34,480 nt of DNA, taken from the NCBI RefSeq assembly GCF_019857225.1, contig NZ_JAFJSY010000099.1:1-34480 (forward strand). The letters run 5' to 3'. This DNA comes from Streptomyces plumbidurans. GTDB lineage: Bacteria > Actinomycetota > Actinomycetes > Streptomycetales > Streptomycetaceae. The notes under the pieces were generated by a model that was given only the letters and a program-made list of their open reading frames with translations, had not been told where the DNA came from and ran no database searches. The position numbers were made by a program, and so were the translations under genes. This document shows positions 25,137 through 33,431 of the stretch, in pieces; the stretch's first letter is position 1, and each line of letters begins with the position of its first letter.

Positions 25137-25829
25137 TTCCATCTCCACAGGTTTCGCGTTCGGCACCGGGCCCGCTCTGTCCAGCAGACCCGTGCGCGCG
25201 GCCAGCGCCGCCGCCTCGAGGCGGGAGCCTACGCCCAGTTTCATCAGGACGCGCTGCACATGGGTGCGGGCGGTGGAGGGCGCTATGCCCATGCCGGCCG
25301 CTATCAGCCGGGTGTCCTCGCCGTCGGCCACCCTGACCAGGACCTCGACCTCCCTCGGGGTGAGCATCTGCAGCAGGCGCTGGCCCTCGTCGTCGGGCTG
25401 CGCCGCCGGGTTGAGCAGTTCGCTGAAGGCCCCCTGGAGCAACTGCGGCGCCACCGCCGCCTCGCCCGCCCGGGCCTTCATGATGGCGCGCTCCACCGCC
25501 TCTATGCGTTCGTCATGGCGTACGTAGCCCGACGCCCCGGCCGCGAACGCGGCGGCGATGCCGCGCGGGCTCGGCACCGGGCCGAGCACCAGCACCGCCA
25601 CCTGCGGGCGCTCCCGCTTGATCCTCACCACCGGGTCGAAGATGCCCGGCTCCGCCGGTGTCGCCGTACCCAGCAGGCACACCTCAGGTGCGCGCGTGAT
25701 CACCAGCTCCGCCGCCCCCGCGGCGGGCGCCGCCGCGGCGAGCACCCGGTGCCCCCGCAGCTTGAGCGCCGAGGCCAGCGCCTCGGCGAGCAGACGGTGG
25801 TCGTCGACCACCATGAGCCGCACTCCCAT
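25116..25829 (-). CDS. LuxR-type regulator with degenerate receiver domain
   Basis: 237 residues from ATG 25829, preceded by a G-rich tract 8 nt upstream. The receiver begins MGVRLMVVDDHRLLAEALASAL with the acidic pair intact. The phospho-acceptor Asp is missing: the strand-3 sequence is PEVCLLGTATP, with G54 where Asp belongs. The conserved Lys after strand 5 is also replaced (GYVRHDE). The C-terminal LuxR/NarL HTH is intact (LTPREVEVLVRVADGEDTRLIA, then STARTHVQRVLMKLGVGSRLEAAAL). It probably works without phosphorylation, through ligand binding, protein contacts or expression level. No kinase is adjacent. Confidence 0.92.
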   Translation of the reverse strand: MGVRLMVVDDHRLLAEALASALKLRGHRVLAAAAPAAGAAELVITRAPEVCLLGTATPAEPGIFDPVVRIKRERPQVAVLVLGPVPSPRGIAAAFAAGASGYVRHDERIEAVERAIMKARAGEAAVAPQLLQGAFSELLNPAAQPDDEGQRLLQMLTPREVEVLVRVADGEDTRLIAAGMGIAPSTARTHVQRVLMKLGVGSRLEAAALAARTGLLDRAGPVPNAKPVEMEPGPEAS

Positions 25830-26040
25830 CGAGCAACCCCCCAGTCCCCCCAATGGATCCCCGTGGATGCACCCTCATGCGTGCCCACTGGTCCGCGCGG
25901 ACGAAAGCCCCCTCCCGGCTCCCCCGCTCTTCATGCCCCCGGAAGCTACACGCTTGTTCGACGTTGCGCTCCCCCTACCGGTGAGAAGTGCCCCGGATCG
26001 GCGGAATTTCTGGCATTCGCCGACGATCGACGGTATGCGT

Positions 26041-26072
26041 ACGGCCCCGCCCCTGAGCAGGGGCGGGGCCGT
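26041..26072 (-). terminator. Terminator hairpin after the propeller-protein pair
   Basis: ACGGCCCCGCCCCT (26041-26054) and AGGGGCGGGGCCGT (26059-26072) form a perfect 14-bp stem with loop GAGC, 23 nt beyond the leftward stop at 26096. No T-run follows, as is common in Streptomyces. Confidence 0.85.
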
Positions 26073-26095
26073 GGCGGCGGAATGCTCGGCCGGCT

Positions 26096-27943
26096 CTAGG
26101 CGCCGGTGCCGAAGGCGATCGCCAGATACTCCTTGTCGCCGGAGCCGGACGGCTTGTCCGCGTAGACCCCGGACATGTACAGGTGGCCCTGGCTGTAGAT
26201 CAGCTCGGAGTACTCCGGGGACATGCTGGTCTCCGCGTCCCGCACCTGCTCCGTCGACGGGTTCTCCAGCAGCTTGGTCTCCTTGAACGAACTGCCGTCG
26301 ATGCTGACGACCTGTCCGCCCTTGTCGTACGGCGGGCGCTTGTAGGCGATCACATTGGCGCCGTCCATGCGCAGCGGGGTGATCGTGTAGCCGTCGCCCG
26401 CGTCCGCGCGCTGCCCGGTCTGCTTGCCGGTGGCCAGGTCGAACGCGACGATCTCGTTGGTCTGGCTGTAGTCCCCGGTGCCGTCGTGCTCCTCGGTCGG
26501 GACGTACAGCCGGTCCTTGCCGACCGCGAGGCCGGTGCAGGACTCGATCTTAGTGATGCCGTCGCACTTGGCCGCGAACTGGTCGCCCGGCGCGGAGATG
26601 CGGGTGATCAGCTTGCCGGTCTTGTTGTCGATGGAGAAGAAGTCCGAGATGCCGCTGCCGTCGCCCGCGCTGTCGCCCACGTCGGCGGCCACGACCAGCG
26701 GGTTCGTCGACACCACGGAGGCGTACTCGATGCCCGAGGTCATCTTGTACTCCGAGATCACCTTCCCGGACTTCGGGTCGATGGTCTGGATGTGCAGCTG
26801 ACGCTGGTCGTAGGTGCCGCACTTGCGCACCGCGACCAGCTTCTCGCCGCCGCCGTAACCGGCGTCGTAGCAGGTGTCGGTGGGCTTGGGCGCCCACAGG
26901 GACTTGCCGGAGGTGATGTCCCAGGCCGCGCCGCCGCTGGTGCTGCCCGCGGCGACGGTGTTGGCGCTGACCGTGACGTTGTCCAGGCTGATCGGCCGGT
27001 CACCGGAGTCGACCGACTTCGTCCACAGCATTTTCCCCGCGTTCAGGTCGAGCGCGGAGACCTTGCTGCAGCCCGCCGAGCTGTTCTTCGCGGGCATCTT
27101 CGGCTGGTAGACGACGGCCGTCTTGTTGTCGGAGGTGGTGTGGGTGCTGGCCTCGCACACCGGCCCCGTCAGCTTGATGGTCCACAGCTTGGTGCCCTTG
27201 TCGCGGTCGTAGCCGTTGATCTCGGCGACCCCGGCCTTGACGTACGCCTTGTCGGTGAGCCACGAGCCGGACACCACGGTGCTGTCGTCGACCTTGGGCT
27301 CCGGCACCTGGTACAGGACGTGGGAGGCGGGGTTCGAGGGAACCTTCTCCACGCCCTTGGTGGAGGTGCCGCCGGTGTCGCCCTTGCTGTCCTTGCCGCC
27401 GGTGCCGCCGCTGGAGCTGGCGGTGTCGTCCTTCTTGTCGTCGCCCTTGCCGGAGTTGGCGTACCAGATGCCGCCTCCGACGATCAGCGCGATCGCCACG
27501 ACCGCGGCCACGATGATGGCCAGCTGCGCGTTGATCGGCTTGCGGCCGGCGGGCGGCGCGGGCTGCGGCTGGAGCGGCATGGTCCCCTGCGGGTAGCCGT
27601 AACCGGGCTGCTGGCCATAGGGGTTCGGGCCCTGGCCGTACGGGTTCGGCTGCTGGGCCGGGTAGCCGTAGCCCTGGGGTGCCTGCGGCGGCTGGCCCAC
27701 CGGCGGCTGCGGGGCGCCGTATCCGGGCTGCTGCTGCGGCGGCGGGGGCGTCTGCGGGGCCTGGGGTGCCTGCGGGTAGCCGTAGCCCGGCTGCTGCGGG
27801 GCGCTGAAGCCGGGCTGCTGCGGCGGTGCGGGCGGCTGCTGCGGGGCCTGCGGCTTGTCCAGGGACGGCGGCTGGTCCTGGGGCGGACCGAAACCACTCT
27901 GCTGCGGGGGCTCGTTGGGCGGCGGGGGCGGTGGCTGGGTCAT
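26096..27943 (-). CDS. Membrane-anchored PQQ-like beta-propeller protein (paralogue A)
   Basis: 615 residues from ATG 27943. Residues 1-135 are a Pro/Gln/Gly/Tyr-rich cytoplasmic tail with PGYGYPQ-type repeats. One membrane segment follows at about 140-161 (LAIIVAAVVAIALIVGGGIW), then a Ser/Gly/Lys linker. The rest (230-615) is an extracellular PQQ-like beta-propeller with blades such as NGYDRDKGTKLWTIKLTG, SALDLNAGKMLWTKSV and VAFDLATGKQTGQ. Six cysteines occur in three close pairs. Such propellers occur as sensor or scaffold domains in actinobacteria. There is no kinase domain. It is the second of two paralogues, 55 bp after paralogue B, in one operon. Confidence 0.9.
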   Translation of the reverse strand: MTQPPPPPPNEPPQQSGFGPPQDQPPSLDKPQAPQQPPAPPQQPGFSAPQQPGYGYPQAPQAPQTPPPPQQQPGYGAPQPPVGQPPQAPQGYGYPAQQPNPYGQGPNPYGQQPGYGYPQGTMPLQPQPAPPAGRKPINAQLAIIVAAVVAIALIVGGGIWYANSGKGDDKKDDTASSSGGTGGKDSKGDTGGTSTKGVEKVPSNPASHVLYQVPEPKVDDSTVVSGSWLTDKAYVKAGVAEINGYDRDKGTKLWTIKLTGPVCEASTHTTSDNKTAVVYQPKMPAKNSSAGCSKVSALDLNAGKMLWTKSVDSGDRPISLDNVTVSANTVAAGSTSGGAAWDITSGKSLWAPKPTDTCYDAGYGGGEKLVAVRKCGTYDQRQLHIQTIDPKSGKVISEYKMTSGIEYASVVSTNPLVVAADVGDSAGDGSGISDFFSIDNKTGKLITRISAPGDQFAAKCDGITKIESCTGLAVGKDRLYVPTEEHDGTGDYSQTNEIVAFDLATGKQTGQRADAGDGYTITPLRMDGANVIAYKRPPYDKGGQVVSIDGSSFKETKLLENPSTEQVRDAETSMSPEYSELIYSQGHLYMSGVYADKPSGSGDKEYLAIAFGTGA

Positions 27944-27998
27944 GGGGTGAACACCTCGGGAACGGACGACGGGGTGGGTGCGGGAGGAAGAGGAGGAG

Positions 27999-29780
27999 TC
28001 ACTTGCCGTAGGCGAGCATCAACTTCTCCTTCGTGTCGTCGTTGCCGTTGAGCCGGGTGGTCGAGAGGTAGAAGCGCCCGTCGACCCAGTCGAAGTCCTT
28101 GGAGAAGAAGCCGTTCTCGACCTGCGCGGCCCCGGCGGGGTTCTGCAGCAGTTTCACCGGCTTGTGCGCCGAGCCGCCGGTCGGGATCGACACGACCTGG
28201 CCGCCCGCGTCGTACGACGGCTGCACATAGGCGATGAGCTTGCCGCCCTCCGTCCTGATGGGCAGCATCGACTCGTCCGCCGGGGACTTCACCCGCCACT
28301 TCTCCTTGCCGGTGGCGAGGTTGATCGCGACGACCTCGTTCGCGCCGCTGGTGGCCTCGGTCGGCAGGTACAGGGTGGTCGAGTCGGATGCCACGCCCTT
28401 GCAGCCCTGCAGGTCACGCTGGAGGATCGCCCAGCCGCACTGGGGGGCGAAGTCCTCGTCAAAGCTCACCTGCGACTTGTACTTGCCGTTCGAGTCGAAG
28501 GTGGAGATGTTCCACGCCTTCTTGTCCTCGTTCGTGCTGTAGACCACCAGCGGATCGAGGGAGTACGTCCGCGCGACCGACCAGCCCTTGTCGAACTTCT
28601 GCGTCCACCTGACCTTGCCGGTCGTGGGGTCGAGCTCCTGCATCTCGTCGTGCTCCTTCGACCCGGTGGCGTCGCAGGAGGACACGGCGATCAGCTTGCT
28701 GCCGCCCGCGAACGCGGTCGGGAAGCAGGCGTCGCCGTACTTCTTCTTGTCGAAGAGCTTCTTGCCGGAGTCGACGTTGTAGGCCACACCGGACTGTGAG
28801 CGCCCGACCATCAGCGTCTTGCCGGTGATCGACATGGAGATGGTGATGGCGCTGTCGAACAGCGCGCCGTCGGCGAGCTGCGTCTTCCAGCCCCTGTGGC
28901 CGGTGTTGAGGTCGATCTGCTGGAGCTGGTTGCACTTGGCGCGGTCGCTGGTGCCGCTCTCGTAGGCGACCACGACCTTGTCGTCGGCCGACTGCTGCGG
29001 GGTGACCGCGCAGATCTTCTGCGGGAAGGTGATCGGGTTCCAGGTGGGGTTGCCGTCGCCGGTGTTGTAGGCGAAGACCTGCTTGTACGCCGCCTTCACC
29101 GCCGTCTTGTCGGTGATCCACATCCCGGGGGCGTCGGCTCCGGAACCGGGCGCGTCCGGCGCCTCCTTGTACCAGAGCACCTTCGCCTCGCCGGGCTGGC
29201 GGCCGGAGTTGAGGTCCTCGGGGTCCTCGCCGCCGTTGCCGCTGCCGTCACCGGGGTTGACCGGGGCGCTGGCGGTGGGCTTGGGGTCGTCGCTCTTGTG
29301 GGCCACCGGCTTCTTGTCGTCGTCGCCACCACCGCTGGTCAGGGCGAAGACGGTGCCGCCGATGACGGCCAGCGCGACGACGGCCGCACCGATGGCGAGG
29401 CCGGGCTTGCCCTTGAAGGGGTTCTTGGAGCCGGAGCCGGGCGGCGGGGTGCCGGGGCCGCCCGGGTACTGGGGCTGGGGGTAGCCGTAACCGGGCTGCT
29501 GGCCGTACGGACCCGGCTGCTGCGGCTGGCCGTAGGGGCCGGGCTGGGCGTACGGGCCCGGCTGTTGGGGCTGTCCGTAGGGGCCCGGTTGGGCGTACGG
29601 ACCCGACGGCTGGCCGTAGGGGCCCGGCTGCTGGGGCGCCTGCGGGTAGCCGTAGCCGGGCTGCGGGGCGGCGGGCGGCGGGGACTGCGGTGGCGGCGGC
29701 GGAGTCTGCGGAGCTCCGAATCCGTCCTGCGGCTGCTGCTGCGGCGGCTGGTTGGGCGGCTGATTGGGCGGCTGAGTCAT
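27999..29780 (-). CDS. Membrane-anchored PQQ-like beta-propeller protein (paralogue B)
   Basis: 593 residues from ATG 29780, with GGGGGAG upstream. The layout matches paralogue A: a tail of PGPYGQP/PGPYAQP repeats (residues 40-115), one membrane segment (127-148, GLAIGAAVVALAVIGGTVFAL), an acidic/Ser linker, and an extracellular propeller with blades such as QQIDLNTGHRGWKTQL, ELDPTTGKVRWTQKF and VAINLATGKEKWRV. Six cysteines sit at positions equivalent to those of paralogue A. Function is unknown; a sensor, binding scaffold or wall-associated role is possible. It is the first gene of the pair, downstream of the ABC-F terminator. Confidence 0.9.
   Translation of the reverse strand: MTQPPNQPPNQPPQQQPQDGFGAPQTPPPPPQSPPPAAPQPGYGYPQAPQQPGPYGQPSGPYAQPGPYGQPQQPGPYAQPGPYGQPQQPGPYGQQPGYGYPQPQYPGGPGTPPPGSGSKNPFKGKPGLAIGAAVVALAVIGGTVFALTSGGGDDDKKPVAHKSDDPKPTASAPVNPGDGSGNGGEDPEDLNSGRQPGEAKVLWYKEAPDAPGSGADAPGMWITDKTAVKAAYKQVFAYNTGDGNPTWNPITFPQKICAVTPQQSADDKVVVAYESGTSDRAKCNQLQQIDLNTGHRGWKTQLADGALFDSAITISMSITGKTLMVGRSQSGVAYNVDSGKKLFDKKKYGDACFPTAFAGGSKLIAVSSCDATGSKEHDEMQELDPTTGKVRWTQKFDKGWSVARTYSLDPLVVYSTNEDKKAWNISTFDSNGKYKSQVSFDEDFAPQCGWAILQRDLQGCKGVASDSTTLYLPTEATSGANEVVAINLATGKEKWRVKSPADESMLPIRTEGGKLIAYVQPSYDAGGQVVSIPTGGSAHKPVKLLQNPAGAAQVENGFFSKDFDWVDGRFYLSTTRLNGNDDTKEKLMLAYGK
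29493..29627 (-). repeat. Degenerate repeats encoding PGPYGQP/PGPYAQP units
   Basis: Inside paralogue B, residues 52-96 are built from short repeats of GPYGQPQQP and GPYAQP type. The DNA units are similar enough to allow slippage. Confidence 0.75.
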
Positions 29781-29899
29781 CAGCGCGTCTCCCCCTCGTT
29801 CACTGATTTTTAGCCACGCCCTGAGCTGTGACGGACCCAGAGTCGTACTCAGAAAGTTCTCAGACGGCTCTTTCTATCACTCGGGCCCGACAGCACACC

Positions 29900-29938
29900 G
29901 AGCCGCGTCACTCCCTGTTCCCAAGGGAGGACCGGCTC
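29900..29938 (-). terminator. Interrupted hairpin downstream of the ABC-F gene
   Basis: GAGCCG (29900-29905) pairs with CGGCTC (29933-29938), and inside it CTCCCT (29911-29916) pairs with AGGGAG (29924-29929). It lies 34 nt beyond the ABC-F stop and before the first propeller gene on the same strand, so it probably separates the two transcripts. Confidence 0.55.
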
Positions 29939-29971
29939 GTGACGCCCCCGTTATGCGCCTTCACGCACCCT

Positions 29972-31774
29972 TCACGCGTCCTCGGCGAGTTCCAGCCAGC
30001 GCAGCTCCAGCTCCTCGCGCTCGCCGGCCAGCTCCCGCAGCTCCGCGTCCAGTTCACCGACCTTCGCGAAGTCCGTGGCGTTCTCGGCGATCTGCGCGTG
30101 CAGCTTCGTCTCCCGCTCGGAGATCTTGTCGAGCCGGCGCTCGATCTTCTGCAGCTCCTTCTTCGCGGCACGCTGGTCGGCCGAACTCCGGTCGGGCACG
30201 GCCTTCTGCGCGACCGGCGCGGCGGCCGCGACCGCCTCCTCCATCCGCCGGCGCCGCTCCAGGTACTCGTCGATGCCGCGCGGCAGCATCCGCAGGGTGG
30301 CGTCGCCGAGCAGCGCGAACACCCGGTCGGTGGTGCGCTCGACGAAGAACCGGTCGTGGGAGATGACGATCATCGAGCCGGGCCAGCCGTCGAGGACGTC
30401 CTCCAGCTGGGTGAGGGTCTCGATGTCGAGGTCGTTGGTGGGCTCGTCGAGGAAGAGGACGTTGGGCTCGTCCATCAGCAGCCGCAGCAGCTGGAGCCTG
30501 CGCCGCTCGCCGCCGGAGAGGTCACCGACCGGCGTCCACTGCTTCTCCTTGTTGAACCCGAACGTCTCGCACAGCTGCCCGGCGGTCATCTCCCGGCCCT
30601 TGCCGAGGTCGACGCGCTCGCGCACCTGCTGGACGGCCTCCAACACCCGGAGTTCCGGGCTGAGTTCGGCCACTTCCTGGGAGAGGTAGGCGAGCTTGAC
30701 GGTCCTGCCGACGGCGACCCGGCCACCGGCCGGCTGCACCTCGCCCTCGCTGCGCGCCGCCTCCGCCATGGCCCGCAGCAGGGAGGTCTTGCCGGCGCCG
30801 TTGACCCCGACGAGACCGATGCGGTCGCCCGGGCCCAGCTGCCAGGTGACGTGCTTGAGCAGCACCTTGGGGCCCGCCTGGACGGTGACGTCCTCCAGGT
30901 CGAAGACGGTCTTGCCGAGCCGGGTGGAGGCGAACCGCATCAGCTCGGAGCTGTCGCGGGGCGGCGGCACGTCGGCGATCAGCTCGTTGGCGGCCTCGAC
31001 CCGGAAGCGGGGCTTGGACGTACGGGCCGGAGCGCCGCGGCGCAGCCAGGCCAGCTCCTTGCGGACCAGGTTCTGCCGCTTGGTCTCCTCGGTGGCGGCG
31101 ATGCGCTCGCGCTCGGCGCGGGCGAAGACGTAGTCGGAGTAGCCGCCCTCGTACTCGTAGACCGAGCCGCGCTGCACGTCCCACATGCGGGTGCAGACCT
31201 GGTCCAGGAACCACCGGTCGTGGGTGACGCAGACGAGCGCCGAGCGGCGCTCGCGCAGATGCCGGGCGAGCCAGGCGATGCCCTCGACGTCGAGGTGGTT
31301 GGTGGGCTCGTCCAGGACCAGCAGGTCCTGCTCCTCGATGAGCAGCTTGGCCAGCGCGATACGGCGCCGCTCGCCGCCGGACAGCGGTCCGATGACCGTG
31401 TCCAGGCCCTGTGGGAAGCCGGGCAGGTCGAGGCCGCCGAACAGTCCGGTGAGCACATCGCGGATCTTGGCGTTGCCCGCCCACTCGTGGTCGGCCAGGT
31501 CCCGGATGACCTCGTGCCGGACAGTCGCCTCCGGGTCGAGGGAGTCGTGCTGGGTGAGCACGCCCGCACGCAGCCCGCCGGAGTGCGTGACCCGCCCGGT
31601 GTCGGCCTCCTCCAGCTTGGCCAGCATCCGGATGAGGGTGGTCTTGCCGTCACCGTTGCGCCCCACGACCCCGATCCGGTCCCCTTCGGAGACGCCGAGC
31701 GAGACGCCGTCGAGGAGGGCACGAGTGCCGTACACCTTGCTGACGTTCTCGACATTGACCAGGTTGACGGCCAT
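29972..31774 (-). CDS. ABC-F family ATPase (Uup/EttA-like, soluble)
   Basis: 600 residues from ATG 31774 with AGGAG upstream. Two ABC domains and no membrane segments. Domain 1 has Walker A GRNGDGKT (residues 38-45), signature LSGGERRR and Walker B LLVLDEPTNHLD. Domain 2 has GVNGAGKT, LSGGERRR and VLFLDEPTNDLD. The linker between them (KRQNLVRKELAWLRRGAPART) is the ABC-F interdomain helical region. The C-terminal charged coiled coil (residues 530-600) is Uup-like. ABC-F proteins act on the ribosome as translation factors or antibiotic-protection proteins, and the C-terminal coiled coil favours the housekeeping Uup group. It is divergent from the Uma2-family gene. Confidence 0.95.
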   Translation of the reverse strand: MAVNLVNVENVSKVYGTRALLDGVSLGVSEGDRIGVVGRNGDGKTTLIRMLAKLEEADTGRVTHSGGLRAGVLTQHDSLDPEATVRHEVIRDLADHEWAGNAKIRDVLTGLFGGLDLPGFPQGLDTVIGPLSGGERRRIALAKLLIEEQDLLVLDEPTNHLDVEGIAWLARHLRERRSALVCVTHDRWFLDQVCTRMWDVQRGSVYEYEGGYSDYVFARAERERIAATEETKRQNLVRKELAWLRRGAPARTSKPRFRVEAANELIADVPPPRDSSELMRFASTRLGKTVFDLEDVTVQAGPKVLLKHVTWQLGPGDRIGLVGVNGAGKTSLLRAMAEAARSEGEVQPAGGRVAVGRTVKLAYLSQEVAELSPELRVLEAVQQVRERVDLGKGREMTAGQLCETFGFNKEKQWTPVGDLSGGERRRLQLLRLLMDEPNVLFLDEPTNDLDIETLTQLEDVLDGWPGSMIVISHDRFFVERTTDRVFALLGDATLRMLPRGIDEYLERRRRMEEAVAAAAPVAQKAVPDRSSADQRAAKKELQKIERRLDKISERETKLHAQIAENATDFAKVGELDAELRELAGEREELELRWLELAEDA

Positions 31775-31862
31775 TACTCTCCTGCTCGGTGGATCGATCA
31801 GCTTTCAAGCGTAGGCCCTGCCGGGACGGGGCCGGGACGCGAGGGGACAGTCACTCTTTGTG

Positions 31863-31892
31863 ATGACGTGATCGGGAACGGGCCGCTACCGT
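31863..31892 (+). promoter_or_regulatory. Promoter candidate for the Uma2-family gene
   Basis: -35 ATGACG (31863-31868), 18-bp spacer, -10 TACCGT (31887-31892). The start would be near 31900, leaving a leader of about 30 nt that carries GGGAGG ahead of the ATG. Confidence 0.35.
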
Positions 31893-31930
31893 GGAATGCG
31901 GGCAGCAGGATCCCGTCCATGGGAGGAACC

Positions 31931-32527
31931 ATGACCGCCGAGTCCGTAGAGCACCAGATGCAATGGCCGGTGCCACCGCTGGACGGATACACAGTGGACG
32001 ACCTGTTCACGCTGCCAAATCTCCCGCCGCACACCGAGTTGATCGACGGGAGCCTGGTTTTCGTGAGTCCGCAGCGCCGTTTCCATGGGAACGTGGTTGA
32101 CCTGCTCGTCTTCGGCCTGCGCAGCAGTGGTCTGCCCGCCGAACTCAGGGTCAGCCGGGAGATGACCGTGATCCTCGACAGGCGCAACGGTCCCGAACCC
32201 GATGTGAGCGTGATCCGGACCGGCGCGATCACCGGGCCGGAACAGACGAGTTACCGGGCCGACGACGTACTTCTGGCCGTCGAAGTGGTCTCGCCCGAGT
32301 CCGAGTCCCGCGACCGTACGACCAAACCGCAGAAGTACGCCACCGCCGGTATCCCGAATTTCTGGCGCGTCGAAGCAAGCGGGACAGACGGCAGGCCCGT
32401 GATCCACGTCTACGAACTCGAGCCGCTCACCAGGACGTACACGTACAGGGGTATGCACCGCGATCGCATCAAGGTCGACAAGCCCTACTCCATCGACATC
32501 GACCTGACGGCCATCGACGAACTCTGA
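31931..32527 (+). CDS. Uma2-family (DUF820) PD-(D/E)XK nuclease-like protein
   Basis: 198 residues from ATG 31931 with GGGAGG 5 nt upstream. The fold matches Uma2/DUF820: DDLFTLPNLPPHTELIDGSLVFVSP at the N-terminus with E37, EPDVSVI with D91, LLAVEVVSPESESRDRTTKPQKYATAG with E118 and K132/K135, then IPNFWRVE. The D...ExV...K arrangement is a plausible PD-(D/E)XK active site. Streptomyces genomes carry many copies of this family; no cellular role is established that I know of. It is a single-gene unit, convergent with ispE (10 bp between stops). Confidence 0.92.
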   Translation: MTAESVEHQMQWPVPPLDGYTVDDLFTLPNLPPHTELIDGSLVFVSPQRRFHGNVVDLLVFGLRSSGLPAELRVSREMTVILDRRNGPEPDVSVIRTGAITGPEQTSYRADDVLLAVEVVSPESESRDRTTKPQKYATAGIPNFWRVEASGTDGRPVIHVYELEPLTRTYTYRGMHRDRIKVDKPYSIDIDLTAIDEL

Positions 32528-32541
32528 GGGTTGGCCGTCAG
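32504..32541. terminator. Possible bidirectional terminator
   Basis: CTGACGGCCA (32504-32513) and TGGCCGTCAG (32532-32541) are perfect 10-bp inverted arms around an 18-nt loop. They overlap the ends of the converging Uma2-family and ispE genes. Confidence 0.45.
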
Positions 32542-33431
32542 ACCACCGTGGCCCCCGGCACCGGCCCCGACGCCGTGCGTACGTCCCGACAGGTGCCGGA
32601 GGCTCGCAGCGCCGCCGCGACGGCCTCCGCCGCCTCCGCGTCCCACGCCAGGAACGCCGTCGTCGGCCCCGACCCCGAGACCAGCGAGGCCAGTGCCCCC
32701 GCCGCGCGCCCCGCGGCCAGCGTGTCCGCCAGTTCCGGGAACAGTGACAGCGCCGCGGGCTGCAGGTCGTTGGAGACCGCCGCACCCAGCGCCTCCGCGT
32801 CCCCCTTGGCCAGCGCCCGCAGCAGCTCCGGTGAGGTCACCGGCTCCGGGATCTCCCGGCCCTCGGCCAGACGGTCGAACTCACGGAAGACGGCCGGGGT
32901 CGACAGCCCCCGGCCGGCCATCGCGAAGACCCAGTGGAAGGTCCCTCCGACGTCGAGGGTGCGCAGCTTCTCGCCGCGTCCGGTGCCGAGCGCCGCCCCG
33001 CCGACCAGGCTGAACGGCACATCGCTGCCCAACTCGGCGCAGATGGACAGGAGTTCGGCCCGGGAGGCGCCGGTCCGCCAGAGCGTGTTGCAGGCCAGCA
33101 GGGCGCCCGCGCCGTCCGCGCTGCCGCCCGCCATGCCTCCCGCGACCGGGATGTCCTTGGCGATGTGGATGTGCACGTTCGCTTCGATGCCGCGCCGTGC
33201 GGCGAGCACGAGGGCGGCGCGGGCCGCGAGGTTGGTGGTGTCCAGGGGCACCTGGTCGGCGTCCGGGCCCTCGCAGGTGACGCGCAGTTCGTCGGCGGGC
33301 GTCACCGTGACCTCGTCGTGGAGGCCGACCGCCAGGAAAATGTTGGCCAGGTCGTGGAAGCCGTCGGGACGGGCGGCACCCACCGCGAGCTGGACGTTGA
33401 CCTTGGCGGGGACGCGGACGGTGACGCTCAC
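32538..33431 (-). CDS. ispE: 4-diphosphocytidyl-2-C-methyl-D-erythritol kinase
   Basis: 297 residues from GTG 33431, which overlaps the rsmA stop (GTGA), so translation is coupled. GHMP-kinase features are VRVPAKVNVQLAVGAARPDGFHDL at the N-terminus (Lys of AKVN), the ATP loop PVAGGMAGGSADGAGALLACN, ELGSDVPFSLVGGAALGTGRGE and the C-terminal SLVSGSGPTTAFL. The enzyme phosphorylates CDP-methylerythritol in the MEP pathway to isoprenoid precursors. rsmA-ispE adjacency is the usual actinobacterial order. Confidence 0.98.
   Translation of the reverse strand: MSVTVRVPAKVNVQLAVGAARPDGFHDLANIFLAVGLHDEVTVTPADELRVTCEGPDADQVPLDTTNLAARAALVLAARRGIEANVHIHIAKDIPVAGGMAGGSADGAGALLACNTLWRTGASRAELLSICAELGSDVPFSLVGGAALGTGRGEKLRTLDVGGTFHWVFAMAGRGLSTPAVFREFDRLAEGREIPEPVTSPELLRALAKGDAEALGAAVSNDLQPAALSLFPELADTLAAGRAAGALASLVSGSGPTTAFLAWDAEAAEAVAAALRASGTCRDVRTASGPVPGATVV

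Noticed and set aside
26183..28051. Rightward open frame of about 620 codons opposite propeller paralogue A
   Set aside because: Composition (Val/Gly/Arg/Leu-rich, no domain) is typical of antisense frames in GC-rich DNA.
29493..29627. CRISPR-like short repeats
   Set aside because: They are in-frame codon repeats of a Pro/Gly/Tyr-rich protein tail, with no spacers and no cas genes.
31775..31930. Antibiotic-responsive leader peptide or attenuator ahead of the ABC-F gene
   Set aside because: No short open frame with binding site and no terminator/antiterminator pair could be found, and the protein looks like the housekeeping Uup type.
29828..32527. Long rightward open frame of about 900 codons antisense to the ABC-F gene
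   Set aside because: Only its last 198 codons (from 31931) are real, the Uma2-family gene. The rest is the antisense shadow of the ABC-F gene.
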